Shown: positions 1 through 6,626 of the stretch, piece by piece
Position numbering within the stretch: the stretch's first letter is position 1
Layout of the letters: each line of letters begins with the position of its first letter
DNA from: Alphaproteobacteria bacterium
GTDB lineage: Bacteria; Pseudomonadota; Alphaproteobacteria; Rickettsiales; UBA1997
Assembly (NCBI GenBank): GCA_016869775.1
Contig: VGDJ01000046.1
Span: 1-8,809, forward strand
Reading direction: 5' to 3'
Length of the DNA stretch: 8,809 bases
The notes under the pieces: model-generated
The model's input: only the letters and a program-made list of their open reading frames with translations
Databases searched by the model: none
What the model was told of the DNA's origin: nothing
Program-made: the position numbers and the translations under genes

Positions 1-1745
1 TAAAAAATTTTTTATTAAAAAATAATTTTGATTATTTTTTATTGCCGAATTCGAACGAATTTTTTCTTGAATACCTACCCAAAAATCACAAAAGAATAGA
101 ATTTATTTCCGGCTTTACTGGTTCAAATGCCACAATTATTTTTGGCCAAGATAAAAATTACTTTTTTACTGACGGACGCTACATAATTCAAGCTCAACAA
201 CAAATCGACATCGATCAGTATGAAATCATAAATATCGCCGACAAGACTCCACTTGAGTGGTTAAAAGAGAATTTAAATTCACAACATAATTTGGCGGTTG
301 ATCCAAAATTATTAAGTAAAAATTTCATCGATGAATGTGATAAATTTCTTACAAAAATTACTTTTGTTCATAAAAATCCTATTGATGAATTATGGATTGA
401 AAGGCCCAATATAAACAATAATGAAGCCTATTCTTGTTCAGAAAATATTGTTGGCGAAAGCGTTTCTTCAAAAAAACAAAAAGTTTTAGCCTCATTAAAA
501 TATGACGGAATCTTTATTTCCAAGCCTGAAAATGTTAATTGGCTTTTGAATATCAGAGGTGGTGATATTGACAATACTCCGCTTTTTATTACTCAAGCAC
601 TATTATTTAAAGATGGCAAAATGATAGTATTTTGCGATAAATCCAGAGTTGGCAAATTAAATCTTGAAAGTGTTGATTTTGTTGATTTTGTAGAGATTGA
701 AAGCTATTTCAAAAATTTTATTCAAGCTAAAATTTCTATTCAAACCGATTTTAAAACTACTAATTATTGGATTTATGAAGTTTTCGAGAAAAATAATTTA
801 AAAATTTTCCACCAAACTTGCCCACTTGAGAAGCTTAAATCAATTAAAAATTCAGTTGAAATTAATGGCTCTCGGAGCTCGCATTTTTATGATGCCATAG
901 CAGTTACAAAGTTTTTGATTTGGTTTAAAAATTCTCAAAAAAATTCCCAAAAAATCTCTGAAATCTCGGCTGAACACAAATTATTTGAATTTCGACAAGA
1001 TTGCCCTCATTTTTTATATCCGAGTTTCGAAACAATCTCTGGTTTTGAGTCCAATGGAGCAATCATACATTATCGCGCAACGCCATCGACCGATAAGCAA
1101 ATTGTTGGTAATTCTTTATATTTGGTTGATTCGGGTGGACAATATTTTGGTTCTCAATTTTGCGGAACAACTGACATTACAAGAACTATGTTGGTCGGAA
1201 AACCCAGCGAGTCGATGATTGGTGATTATACGCGAGTTTTGAAGGGGCATATAGCTTTGGCGCGAGCTATTTTTATGCGCGGAACAACTGGTTCACAACT
1301 TGATATTCTAGCGCGCTACCATCTTTTGCAAGTGCAAAAAAATTATGATCATGGCACTGGTCACGGAGTGGGAAGTTTTTTATCGGTTCATGAAGGACCT
1401 TGTTCAATTAGTAAAAATTCTCATGTTCCACTTGAGGCGGGTATGATTTTGTCAAATGAGCCTGGGTATTATGAAGAGGGGCAATACGGTATTCGTTTAG
1501 AAAATTTGATGCTCGTTATTGATCATAACGAAAAATTTTTAGGATTTGAAACTCTTAGTTTAGCACCTTTTGATCTTGATTTAATTGATTTTAGGATGCT
1601 CACATATCCAGAAAAAAAATGGCTAAAAGAATATCACCAAAAAATCTTGCTAGTCATCGGTAATCATTTATCAGCGCATGAAATGGCAAGTTTTATAGAG
1701 TTTTTTGGCATCTGGAAAATCGATAATTATTTAACAATATCTTAA
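1..1745 (+). CDS. pepP: Xaa-Pro aminopeptidase (aminopeptidase P, M24B family), 5'-partial
   Basis: Cytosolic metallopeptidase that removes an N-terminal residue preceding proline. The reading frame is open to the left edge (first whole codon at 3), and the codons before the TTG at 42 read as family sequence: FDYFLLPNSNEFFLEYLP matches the usual 'IDGYLIPRADEHQGEYVP' stretch. The TTG is therefore internal and the true start is outside. Counting from that TTG, the first creatinase-like N domain (ISGFTGSNA near 21-29) is followed by a second N-domain up to about 265 and then the pita-bread catalytic domain. All five metal ligands are present: D363 (VDSGG), D378 (TTDITRT), H441 (GTGHGVG), E473 (NEPGYY) and E487 (GIRLEN). 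The probable catalytic histidines in IIHYRA and SVHEGP are also kept. The C-terminal M24_C segment (FETLSLAPFDLDLID...WLKEYH) marks the roughly 600-residue APP1-like subgroup rather than the shorter E. coli PepP. The gene is convergent with coaBC. Product confident, symbol approximate. Confidence 0.93.
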   Translation, partial: KNFLLKNNFDYFLLPNSNEFFLEYLPKNHKRIEFISGFTGSNATIIFGQDKNYFFTDGRYIIQAQQQIDIDQYEIINIADKTPLEWLKENLNSQHNLAVDPKLLSKNFIDECDKFLTKITFVHKNPIDELWIERPNINNNEAYSCSENIVGESVSSKKQKVLASLKYDGIFISKPENVNWLLNIRGGDIDNTPLFITQALLFKDGKMIVFCDKSRVGKLNLESVDFVDFVEIESYFKNFIQAKISIQTDFKTTNYWIYEVFEKNNLKIFHQTCPLEKLKSIKNSVEINGSRSSHFYDAIAVTKFLIWFKNSQKNSQKISEISAEHKLFEFRQDCPHFLYPSFETISGFESNGAIIHYRATPSTDKQIVGNSLYLVDSGGQYFGSQFCGTTDITRTMLVGKPSESMIGDYTRVLKGHIALARAIFMRGTTGSQLDILARYHLLQVQKNYDHGTGHGVGSFLSVHEGPCSISKNSHVPLEAGMILSNEPGYYEEGQYGIRLENLMLVIDHNEKFLGFETLSLAPFDLDLIDFRMLTYPEKKWLKEYHQKILLVIGNHLSAHEMASFIEFFGIWKIDNYLTIS

Positions 1746-1767
1746 AAACAGTCTTTCAAAATCATAA

Positions 1768-1828
1768 AACCTTAAAAAAATTTTTAACCACAAGTTATTT
1801 AGTTAGAAATTTTAGTATTTTTAAGGTT
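1768..1828. terminator. Possible weak bidirectional terminator (11-bp inverted repeat)
   Basis: The arms aaccttaaaaa (1768-1778) and tttttaaggtt (1818-1828) are perfectly complementary, with a 39-nt spacer, in the gap between the convergent 3' ends of the aminopeptidase gene and coaBC. The right arm overlaps the coaBC stop codon. Inside the left arm sits a second, purely A/T palindrome, ttaaaaaaatttttaa (1772-1787). The position suits a shared terminator, but the stem has only two G-C pairs, the loop is long and neither side has a clean T-run, so the role is a guess. Confidence 0.3.
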
Positions 1829-3029
1829 ATTTAAGTTTTGTAGAAATCAAGTGCCCAATTATTTCGGCTAACTGAATTTTTGAAATTTTTGAAAAATCGC
1901 GGTGACCATTTTTATCAACTATAAATCCTTGCGTTTGCTCATTACCAAAGATTTTGCCGTTTTCGATGTCATTGGCAATAATCAGATCGCAATTTTTAGA
2001 GATTAACTTTTGTTGAGCATTTAGAAGTAAATTTTCGCTTTCGGCACAAAATCCGACAACTAATTTTGGGCGATTTAAATTGGTGCCAACATGATGAAGA
2101 ATATCTGGATTGCGCTCGAGTTCAAGAGTTAGAGAAGGCTGAGAAGATTTTTTAATTTTATGTGATGAGTAATTTTTTACTCGATAATCAGCGACTGCCG
2201 AACAACCAATGAAAGCATCAACTTTTACTAAAGATTTGAGTGAATCATCAACAGCTTTGAACATTTCTTGTGCAGAATTAATTGAAATAACGCTTTTTAC
2301 CGGAAAGTTTATTTGTTGAGAAATGTTGCCAGCAATAATTGTCAAATTGGCCCCCATTTCAGATAATTTCTGTGCGATATAAAGAGCTTGTTTGCCCGAA
2401 GACTTATTGCCGATAAATCGAACTGGATCAATTGGCTCATGAGTGGCTCCGGCAGTAATAATAATATTTTTGTTGGACAGAATATTTTGGTTGTCAAAAA
2501 AATTAGTAATTTTATCAAAAATATCTTGAGGCGCAGACATTTTGCCAAGACCTTCTTCGCCACATGCCAAAATATCTTTTTGAGGTTCAATCATGATTGA
2601 ACCTTGGCGGATAAGGGTTTGAATATTGTTTTGTGTTGCGCTATTAAGCCACATTTTTTCATTCATAGCGGGTGCAAAAATTAGTTTTTTATTGCTGGCT
2701 AATATGGTTGATGAAGCAAGGTCATCGGCATAGCCATTGGCAATTTTAGCAATAAAATCAGCGCTTGCGGGTGCAACTATTAATAAATCATTATGGCGCG
2801 ATAAGTTGATATGTCCCATAGCGGTTTCGTCATCAACGCTAAATAAATCATCGTAAGTCTTGGTTCCAGAAATCGCCGAAACTAGTAAAGGAGTTATAAA
2901 CTCTTTAGCGCCCTTGGTAAGAATGCAATTAACTTCAAATGAAGCTTTTTTGAGTAAGCGTATTAATTCAATTGATTTGTAACAAGCTACGCTTCCGGTG
3001 ATTATTAATAAAATTTTTCGATTATTCAT
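1827..3029 (-). CDS. coaBC: Bifunctional phosphopantothenoylcysteine decarboxylase / phosphopantothenate-cysteine ligase
   Basis: Carries out two consecutive steps of coenzyme A synthesis in the cytosol: joining cysteine to 4'-phosphopantothenate (CoaB) and decarboxylating the product to 4'-phosphopantetheine (CoaC, FMN-dependent). The N-terminal flavoprotein half (about 1-180) has ITGSVACYKS at 10-19, the catalytic histidine H73 in MGHINLSR, the PAMNEKMW motif with N123, and the substrate-flap cysteine C156 in ACGEEGLGKM. The CoaB half (about 187-400) opens with ITAGATHEPIDPVRFIGNKS, SSGKQ, and contains SAVADYR (277-283), the KIKK motif (291-294), NPDIL and VGFCAES. At 400 residues it is the usual length for the fused enzyme, and both active sites look intact. 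The start is set by the family N-terminus and by an AAGGA upstream. It begins 12 nt after the ruvB stop, so the two are probably co-transcribed. Confidence 0.96.
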   Translation of the reverse strand: MNNRKILLIITGSVACYKSIELIRLLKKASFEVNCILTKGAKEFITPLLVSAISGTKTYDDLFSVDDETAMGHINLSRHNDLLIVAPASADFIAKIANGYADDLASSTILASNKKLIFAPAMNEKMWLNSATQNNIQTLIRQGSIMIEPQKDILACGEEGLGKMSAPQDIFDKITNFFDNQNILSNKNIIITAGATHEPIDPVRFIGNKSSGKQALYIAQKLSEMGANLTIIAGNISQQINFPVKSVISINSAQEMFKAVDDSLKSLVKVDAFIGCSAVADYRVKNYSSHKIKKSSQPSLTLELERNPDILHHVGTNLNRPKLVVGFCAESENLLLNAQQKLISKNCDLIIANDIENGKIFGNEQTQGFIVDKNGHRDFSKISKIQLAEIIGHLISTKLK

Positions 3030-3032
3030 AAA

Positions 3033-3037
3033 TCCTT
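3033..3037 (-). promoter_or_regulatory. Shine-Dalgarno-like site of coaBC
   Basis: Read on the - strand, AAGGA lies 3 nt before the coaBC ATG, in the 12-nt gap after ruvB. It is the only start in this window with a recognisable Shine-Dalgarno element. The spacing is tighter than usual, so its strength is uncertain. Confidence 0.45.
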
Positions 3038-3041
3038 AAAT

Positions 3042-4031
3042 TTAACACTTAAAAATTTTTCGAGTTTTTTCGGTAATTACGCGTCCACGAGGGGTTTTTT
3101 CGATAAAACCTTGTTGGATTAAATAAGGCTCGATTGAATCTTCAACGGTATCTTTTTCTTCGCTAATTGCCGACGAAATAGTTTCTATTCCAACGGGGCC
3201 TCCGCGATAATTTTCGGCAATAAAGCGCAAATAGCGTATGTCGGATGAGTCAAGGCCATTTTGATCAATTTCTAATTGAGTTAGAGCGTGATCAGCTATT
3301 TGTTGATTAATGGTTTCGAGTTTTGCATTAATTGCAAAATCGCGAACTCTTTTGAGAAGGCGGATAGCAATTCTAGGAGTTCCACGAGCGCGTTTGGCGA
3401 TCTCTTTACAAGCTAGTATTTCGATGCCGATATTTAAGATTTTACTGTCTCTTTTGATTATTTGTTCGAGTTCGTTTATATCGTAAAAGTTGATTCGCAT
3501 TGGTATGCCGAAGCGGTCTTTTAAGGGGTTGGCAATTGAACCAAGTCGAGTCGTTGCGCCAACCAAAGTGAATTTAGGTAAATCGATTTTTATGGCTCGA
3601 GCCGAAGGTCCTTCGCCAATAATTATATCGAGTTTAAAGTCTTCCATTGCCGAATATAAAACTTCCTCAACATTTTTGTTGAGACGATGAATTTCATCTA
3701 TAAACAAAATGTCGCCAGCTTGAAGATTGGTTAAGATTGAAGCGAGATCGCCAGATTTAGAAATGACGGGGCCAGAAGTGCTTTTAAAACCAACTCCCAT
3801 CTCATGAGAAATAATTTGTGCCAAAGTAGTTTTACCAAGCCCCGGAGGGCCATAAAATAGCGTGTGATCAAGGCTATCACCCCGACTTTTAGCGGAGTTG
3901 AGAAAAATTTCTAAATTTTCTTTGAGTTTTTGTTGACCAATAAATTCAGATAAAAAACTTGGACGCAAAAAACTCTCATTTTTGTCATCATCAATTTTAT
4001 GTGGATTGAGCTGAATGTTTTGTTTGGTCAT
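3042..4031 (-). CDS. ruvB: Holliday junction branch migration ATPase RuvB
   Basis: AAA+ motor that, loaded by RuvA, drives branch migration of Holliday junctions in recombination and repair. After a short N-terminal tail comes LRPSFLSEFIGQQ (22-34), then Walker A GPPGLGKTT (61-69, K67), Walker B LFIDEIHRL (109-117), sensor 1 GATTR (158-162), the arginine finger in DRFGIP (R173) and sensor 2 in RGTPRIA (216-222). The C-terminal winged-helix domain follows, with YRGGPVGIETISSAISEE (275-292) and GFIEKTPRGRVIT near the end. The 329 residues fit the family (about 330-350) and no key residue is missing. No Shine-Dalgarno is visible; the ATG is chosen by the N-terminal match. ruvA and ruvC, commonly adjacent, are absent from this window; the neighbours are rluC upstream and coaBC downstream. 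The leader contains a 3x12-bp tandem repeat. Confidence 0.97.
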   Translation of the reverse strand: MTKQNIQLNPHKIDDDKNESFLRPSFLSEFIGQQKLKENLEIFLNSAKSRGDSLDHTLFYGPPGLGKTTLAQIISHEMGVGFKSTSGPVISKSGDLASILTNLQAGDILFIDEIHRLNKNVEEVLYSAMEDFKLDIIIGEGPSARAIKIDLPKFTLVGATTRLGSIANPLKDRFGIPMRINFYDINELEQIIKRDSKILNIGIEILACKEIAKRARGTPRIAIRLLKRVRDFAINAKLETINQQIADHALTQLEIDQNGLDSSDIRYLRFIAENYRGGPVGIETISSAISEEKDTVEDSIEPYLIQQGFIEKTPRGRVITEKTRKIFKC

Positions 4032-4046
4032 TAATTTAGATAAGTG

Positions 4047-4082
4047 AAAATTGCGTTTAAAATTGCGTTTAAAATTGCGTTT
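4047..4082. repeat. Three perfect tandem copies of a 12-bp unit upstream of ruvB
   Basis: The unit aaaattgcgttt occurs at 4047-4058, 4059-4070 and 4071-4082 without a mismatch; on the coding strand of ruvB it reads AAACGCAATTTT. It ends 15 nt before the ruvB ATG. The unit is a multiple of three and in phase with ruvB (AAA CGC AAT TTT, Lys-Arg-Asn-Phe). An in-frame TAA at 4092-4094 closes the frame, and no ATG, GTG or TTG lies between it and the annotated start, so ordinary translation of the repeat is unlikely. A further GCAAT core lies 9 nt upstream of the first one on that strand. It could be a protein-binding site array, a leader element or a replication-slippage product; the sequence does not decide. 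Confidence 0.95.
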
Positions 4083-4103
4083 ATTGCAAACTTATTGGTA
4101 AAA

Positions 4104-4131
4104 ATTATACGCCATTTTATTTTAAAGTAAA
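4104..4131 (-). promoter_or_regulatory. Candidate sigma70-type promoter for ruvB-coaBC
   Basis: On the - strand TATAAT (4104-4109) is preceded, after a 16-nt spacer, by TTTACT (4126-4131), a 4/6 match to TTGACA that lies inside the 3' end of rluC. Transcription from here would give a leader of roughly 65 nt carrying the three-copy repeat. Perfect TATAAT is not rare in DNA this AT-rich, so this is a suggestion based on position and spacing. Confidence 0.35.
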
Positions 4132-4998
4132 GTTCGGTGGCCGTGTTTCTATGACTAGAGTTTGTTGGCGATAATTCGGAATTTCAATTTTAAATGAATG
4201 AAGGCAAAGACGAGGAAAAATATTTTTAAAATCTACTTTTTTGCCCCCATATTTAATATCGTTCAAAATCGGATGACCAATTTCTTTGCAATGAACGCGC
4301 AATTGGTGGGTCCGCCCTGTTATTGGGTTGAGTTCGAGTTGCGTAAAATCATTAAAATTTTTAATAACACGATAATTCGTAATGGCTTTTTTGCCAAATT
4401 CAAAATCCGCTTGAACTTTTTCATTTTTTCCGAGCATCTGTTTGGCAAGAGGAATATCGATGGTTCCAAAGTTTTTTTTAACATGCCCTAAAACCAATGC
4501 AATATAGGTTTTGCGAATTGTTTTGTTTTTGAAAGCTTCAACTAAAAGTTCTGAGCTGTGGTTATTTTTTGCAATCAACAAAACCCCGCTAGTATCTTTG
4601 TCGAGACGGTGCACTAAATGATATTTTTTGAGCTTGACGTAATCATCAACCGAAATATCGATAAGGCTACCACCTTGAGTTGCCAAGCCAGATGGCTTAT
4701 CGATTGCGATAATATTTTCATCTTCAAAAATAATATTTTGCCAAAATTTTTTTTGTTTTTCGATTGAGATATTGGGTTTTGAGAGCAGATTTTGTTTTCG
4801 AAGATTGAGTTTTTCAAAAATCGAGATTTGGTCGCCGATGTTTAACTTATCACTAATTTGAGCTTTTTTGTTGTTAATTTTAATCTTTTTTTCACGAATT
4901 ATTTTTTGAGATAATGAAAACGAAATATCAAATTTTTTACACAAAAATTTATCAATTCTTTGAGAATTGTGTTCATCACTTACGATGATTGATAACAT
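4117..4998 (-). CDS. rluC: RluA-family 23S rRNA pseudouridine synthase (RluC-like)
   Basis: Isomerises specific uridines in RNA to pseudouridine, most likely in 23S rRNA. The N-terminal S4 RNA-binding domain spans about 12-60 (QRIDKFLCKK, IREKKIKINN, LNIGDQISIF). The catalytic domain starts at IIFEDENIIAIDKPSG (89-104), followed by motif HRLDKDTSGVLLIAKN (130-145) with catalytic aspartate D133, then KTYIALVLGHV, NPITGRTHQLRVH (224-236) and RLCLHSFKIE (263-272). The 293 residues are slightly short of E. coli RluC (about 320) but no motif is lost. RluC is preferred over RluD from the S4-domain layout and HRLDKDTSG motif, but target uridines cannot be read from sequence. The ATG overlaps the crcB stop by one base (TAATG), implying translational coupling. 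The crcB-rluC pairing recurs in Alphaproteobacteria as I recall it. Confidence 0.9.
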   Translation of the reverse strand: MLSIIVSDEHNSQRIDKFLCKKFDISFSLSQKIIREKKIKINNKKAQISDKLNIGDQISIFEKLNLRKQNLLSKPNISIEKQKKFWQNIIFEDENIIAIDKPSGLATQGGSLIDISVDDYVKLKKYHLVHRLDKDTSGVLLIAKNNHSSELLVEAFKNKTIRKTYIALVLGHVKKNFGTIDIPLAKQMLGKNEKVQADFEFGKKAITNYRVIKNFNDFTQLELNPITGRTHQLRVHCKEIGHPILNDIKYGGKKVDFKNIFPRLCLHSFKIEIPNYRQQTLVIETRPPNFTLK

Positions 4999-5402
4999 TA
5001 TGGAAAAATAATTTTTGTTACGTGAAAACTCACAGCTAAGATGCTTACCGATAAAAAAATCGATAAAAATGCATAACCAACCGCAATTAAAACATTGCCG
5101 GAATTAAATAGTCGAAAAAAATCCAATGAAAACGCTGAGAATGTTGTGAAGCCCCCGAGAATCCCTGTTAAAAAAAAGTGTTTAATTTGACTTGATGACT
5201 CATCAAAATTTCTGATAATGAAATAATAAGCTATGCCAGCAAACATTGATCCGACAACATTGACAGTAAATGTCCCAACCGGAAACTTGCCAAAAATATG
5301 TTCAAATCCTTTGCATGATTTGATAAAAATTTCAGAGACTGAAAAGCGCATTACTGAGCCAATTGCGCCTCCCAATGCAACTAGAAAAATATTGTACAAC
5401 AT
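4998..5402 (-). CDS. crcB: Fluoride ion channel CrcB/Fluc
   Basis: Small inner-membrane protein that forms a dual-topology dimer and exports fluoride. Four hydrophobic segments are visible at about 2-22, 43-63, 76-97 and 103-126. Family signatures are ALGGAIGSVMRF (9-20), GTFTVNVVGSMFAG (43-56, with the conserved pore asparagine N48) and ILGGFTTFSAFSLD (81-94), which contains the central Na+-site loop and the Phe-box residues F88 and F91. At 134 residues it is the normal length. It starts only 5 nt after the metK stop and its TAA overlaps the rluC ATG, so it must be expressed with them. No room exists for a fluoride riboswitch directly in front of it, and no Shine-Dalgarno is apparent. It could instead be called FluC; function is the same. 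Confidence 0.95.
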   Translation of the reverse strand: MLYNIFLVALGGAIGSVMRFSVSEIFIKSCKGFEHIFGKFPVGTFTVNVVGSMFAGIAYYFIIRNFDESSSQIKHFFLTGILGGFTTFSAFSLDFFRLFNSGNVLIAVGYAFLSIFLSVSILAVSFHVTKIIFP

Positions 5403-5407
5403 TTTAA

Positions 5408-6574
5408 TTATAAAAATTTTTTGAGCTTATGGACTAAATCAGTTTTTTCCCACGAAAAACCCCCATCATTATCTGGCTCGCGACCAAAATGCCCATACGA
5501 AGAGGTTCTTCTGTATATCGGCTTGTTTAATTGTAAATAATTTCTTATGCCTCGAGGAGACAGATCTACCAGTTCTTGGATAATTTTTACCAACTCTGGT
5601 TCTAGCATTCCTGATTTTGAAGAATTATGAGTATTTATAAAAAGTGATAATGGTTGAGAAATTCCAATCGCATACGCAATTTGTAAAGTGCATTTCGAAG
5701 CCAAGCCCGAAGCCACAATATTTTTAGCTAGATATCTTGCCATATAAGCAGCAGAACGATCAACTTTAGTTGGGTCTTTACCAGAAAAAGCTCCTCCACC
5801 ATGAGGAGATGCTCCGCCATATGTATCAACAATAATTTTTCGACCAGTCAAACCAGCATCGCCATCGGGACCTCCAATAACAAAATTACCGGTTGGATTA
5901 ACAAGAAATTTATCTTCAGGGCACATCCAGCCTTCTGGCATAGTCGCTTTAACAATTGGGTATATAATTTCGCGGACTTTTTGTTGCGTGTAGCCTTGAG
6001 GATGTTGAATTGAGACTAAAATATTGTCAGCACCAACGGGTTTTTGATCAACATATTTTAGGGTTATTTGACTTTTGGCATCGGGCCCTAATCGGGGAAT
6101 TTTTTGTTGACGAACGGCGCTAAGAATATTTTGTAAAATTCGATGAGCATAAAAAATTGTTGCTGGCATTAACGCCGAGGTTTCATCGCATGCATATCCA
6201 AACATGATTCCTTGATCACCAGCACCCTCATCTTTATTGATATTAGCATCTACTCCCCGAGCAATATCTGGAGATTGGGAATGAAGTAAATTGGTAATTT
6301 CAACATTTTTCCAATTAAAGCCGTCTTGCTCGTAGCCAATATCTTTGATGGTTTGGCGGACTATATTTTCAAAGTCGTTTTTAGCAATTTCGGGCGCGCG
6401 AATTTCGCCACCAATTATTACTCGATTAGAAGTCGCAAAGGTCTCAATTGCCAATCTAGATTGGTTATCTTTAAGCAAATACGCATCGACTAGGCTATCA
6501 GAAATTTGGTCACAAACTTTATCTGGATGACCTTCGGAAACTGATTCTGAGGTGAATAAGTAATTGCTAAACAT
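5408..6574 (-). CDS. metK: S-adenosylmethionine synthetase (methionine adenosyltransferase)
   Basis: Makes S-adenosylmethionine from methionine and ATP in the cytosol, supplying methyl groups to RNA, protein and DNA methyltransferases. Signatures in order are FTSESVSEGHPDKVCDQISD (7-26; catalytic-site H16 in GHPDK), the GAGDQGIMFGYA hexapeptide region (117-128), NPTGNFVIGGPDGDAGLTGR (226-245), the P-loop-like PHGGGAFSGKDPTKVDRSAA (257-276) and C-terminal YGHFGREPDNDGGFSWE (360-376). The 388 residues match the family (about 385-400), and no frameshift or missing motif is seen. This is worth noting because metK is degraded in some Rickettsia. The ATG fits the family N-terminus but lacks a Shine-Dalgarno. 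It is followed at 5 nt by crcB and preceded by a 52-bp gap with a possible promoter. Confidence 0.97.
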   Translation of the reverse strand: MFSNYLFTSESVSEGHPDKVCDQISDSLVDAYLLKDNQSRLAIETFATSNRVIIGGEIRAPEIAKNDFENIVRQTIKDIGYEQDGFNWKNVEITNLLHSQSPDIARGVDANINKDEGAGDQGIMFGYACDETSALMPATIFYAHRILQNILSAVRQQKIPRLGPDAKSQITLKYVDQKPVGADNILVSIQHPQGYTQQKVREIIYPIVKATMPEGWMCPEDKFLVNPTGNFVIGGPDGDAGLTGRKIIVDTYGGASPHGGGAFSGKDPTKVDRSAAYMARYLAKNIVASGLASKCTLQIAYAIGISQPLSLFINTHNSSKSGMLEPELVKIIQELVDLSPRGIRNYLQLNKPIYRRTSSYGHFGREPDNDGGFSWEKTDLVHKLKKFL

Positions 6575-6593
6575 GACAAATAATTGATTTTAA

Positions 6594-6622
6594 ATTATGG
6601 AAGGCTTTCCAAAAATTTTTAA
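6594..6622 (-). promoter_or_regulatory. Candidate sigma70-type promoter for metK-crcB-rluC
   Basis: On the - strand CATAAT (6594-6599, 5/6 match) follows TTAAAA (6617-6622, 4/6 match) with a 17-nt spacer, in the 52-bp gap between the outer-membrane gene and metK. The predicted leader would be only about a dozen nucleotides. The match is moderate and expected fairly often in AT-rich DNA. Confidence 0.28.
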
Positions 6623-6626
6623 GAAA

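Noticed and set aside
42..44. TTG as the start codon of the aminopeptidase gene
   Set aside because: The frame is open to the window edge and the upstream codons encode conserved family sequence; the gene is 5'-partial.
985..1218. 77-codon reading frame inside the aminopeptidase gene
   Set aside because: It lies wholly within the catalytic domain of a well-matched gene in another frame and has no recognisable protein features.
3490..3690. Antisense reading frame of 66 codons opposite ruvB
   Set aside because: It mirrors the codon pattern of the conserved RuvB ATPase core and shows no start signal or domain.
6598..6611. Hairpin tggaa-ggct-ttcca as terminator of the outer-membrane gene
   Set aside because: The stem is only five base pairs and no T-run follows it on the - strand; it also falls in the spacer of the candidate metK promoter.
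6575..6626. SAM riboswitch in front of metK
   Set aside because: The gap is only 52 bp, mostly A/T, and I see no pairing pattern resembling a SAM-binding aptamer.
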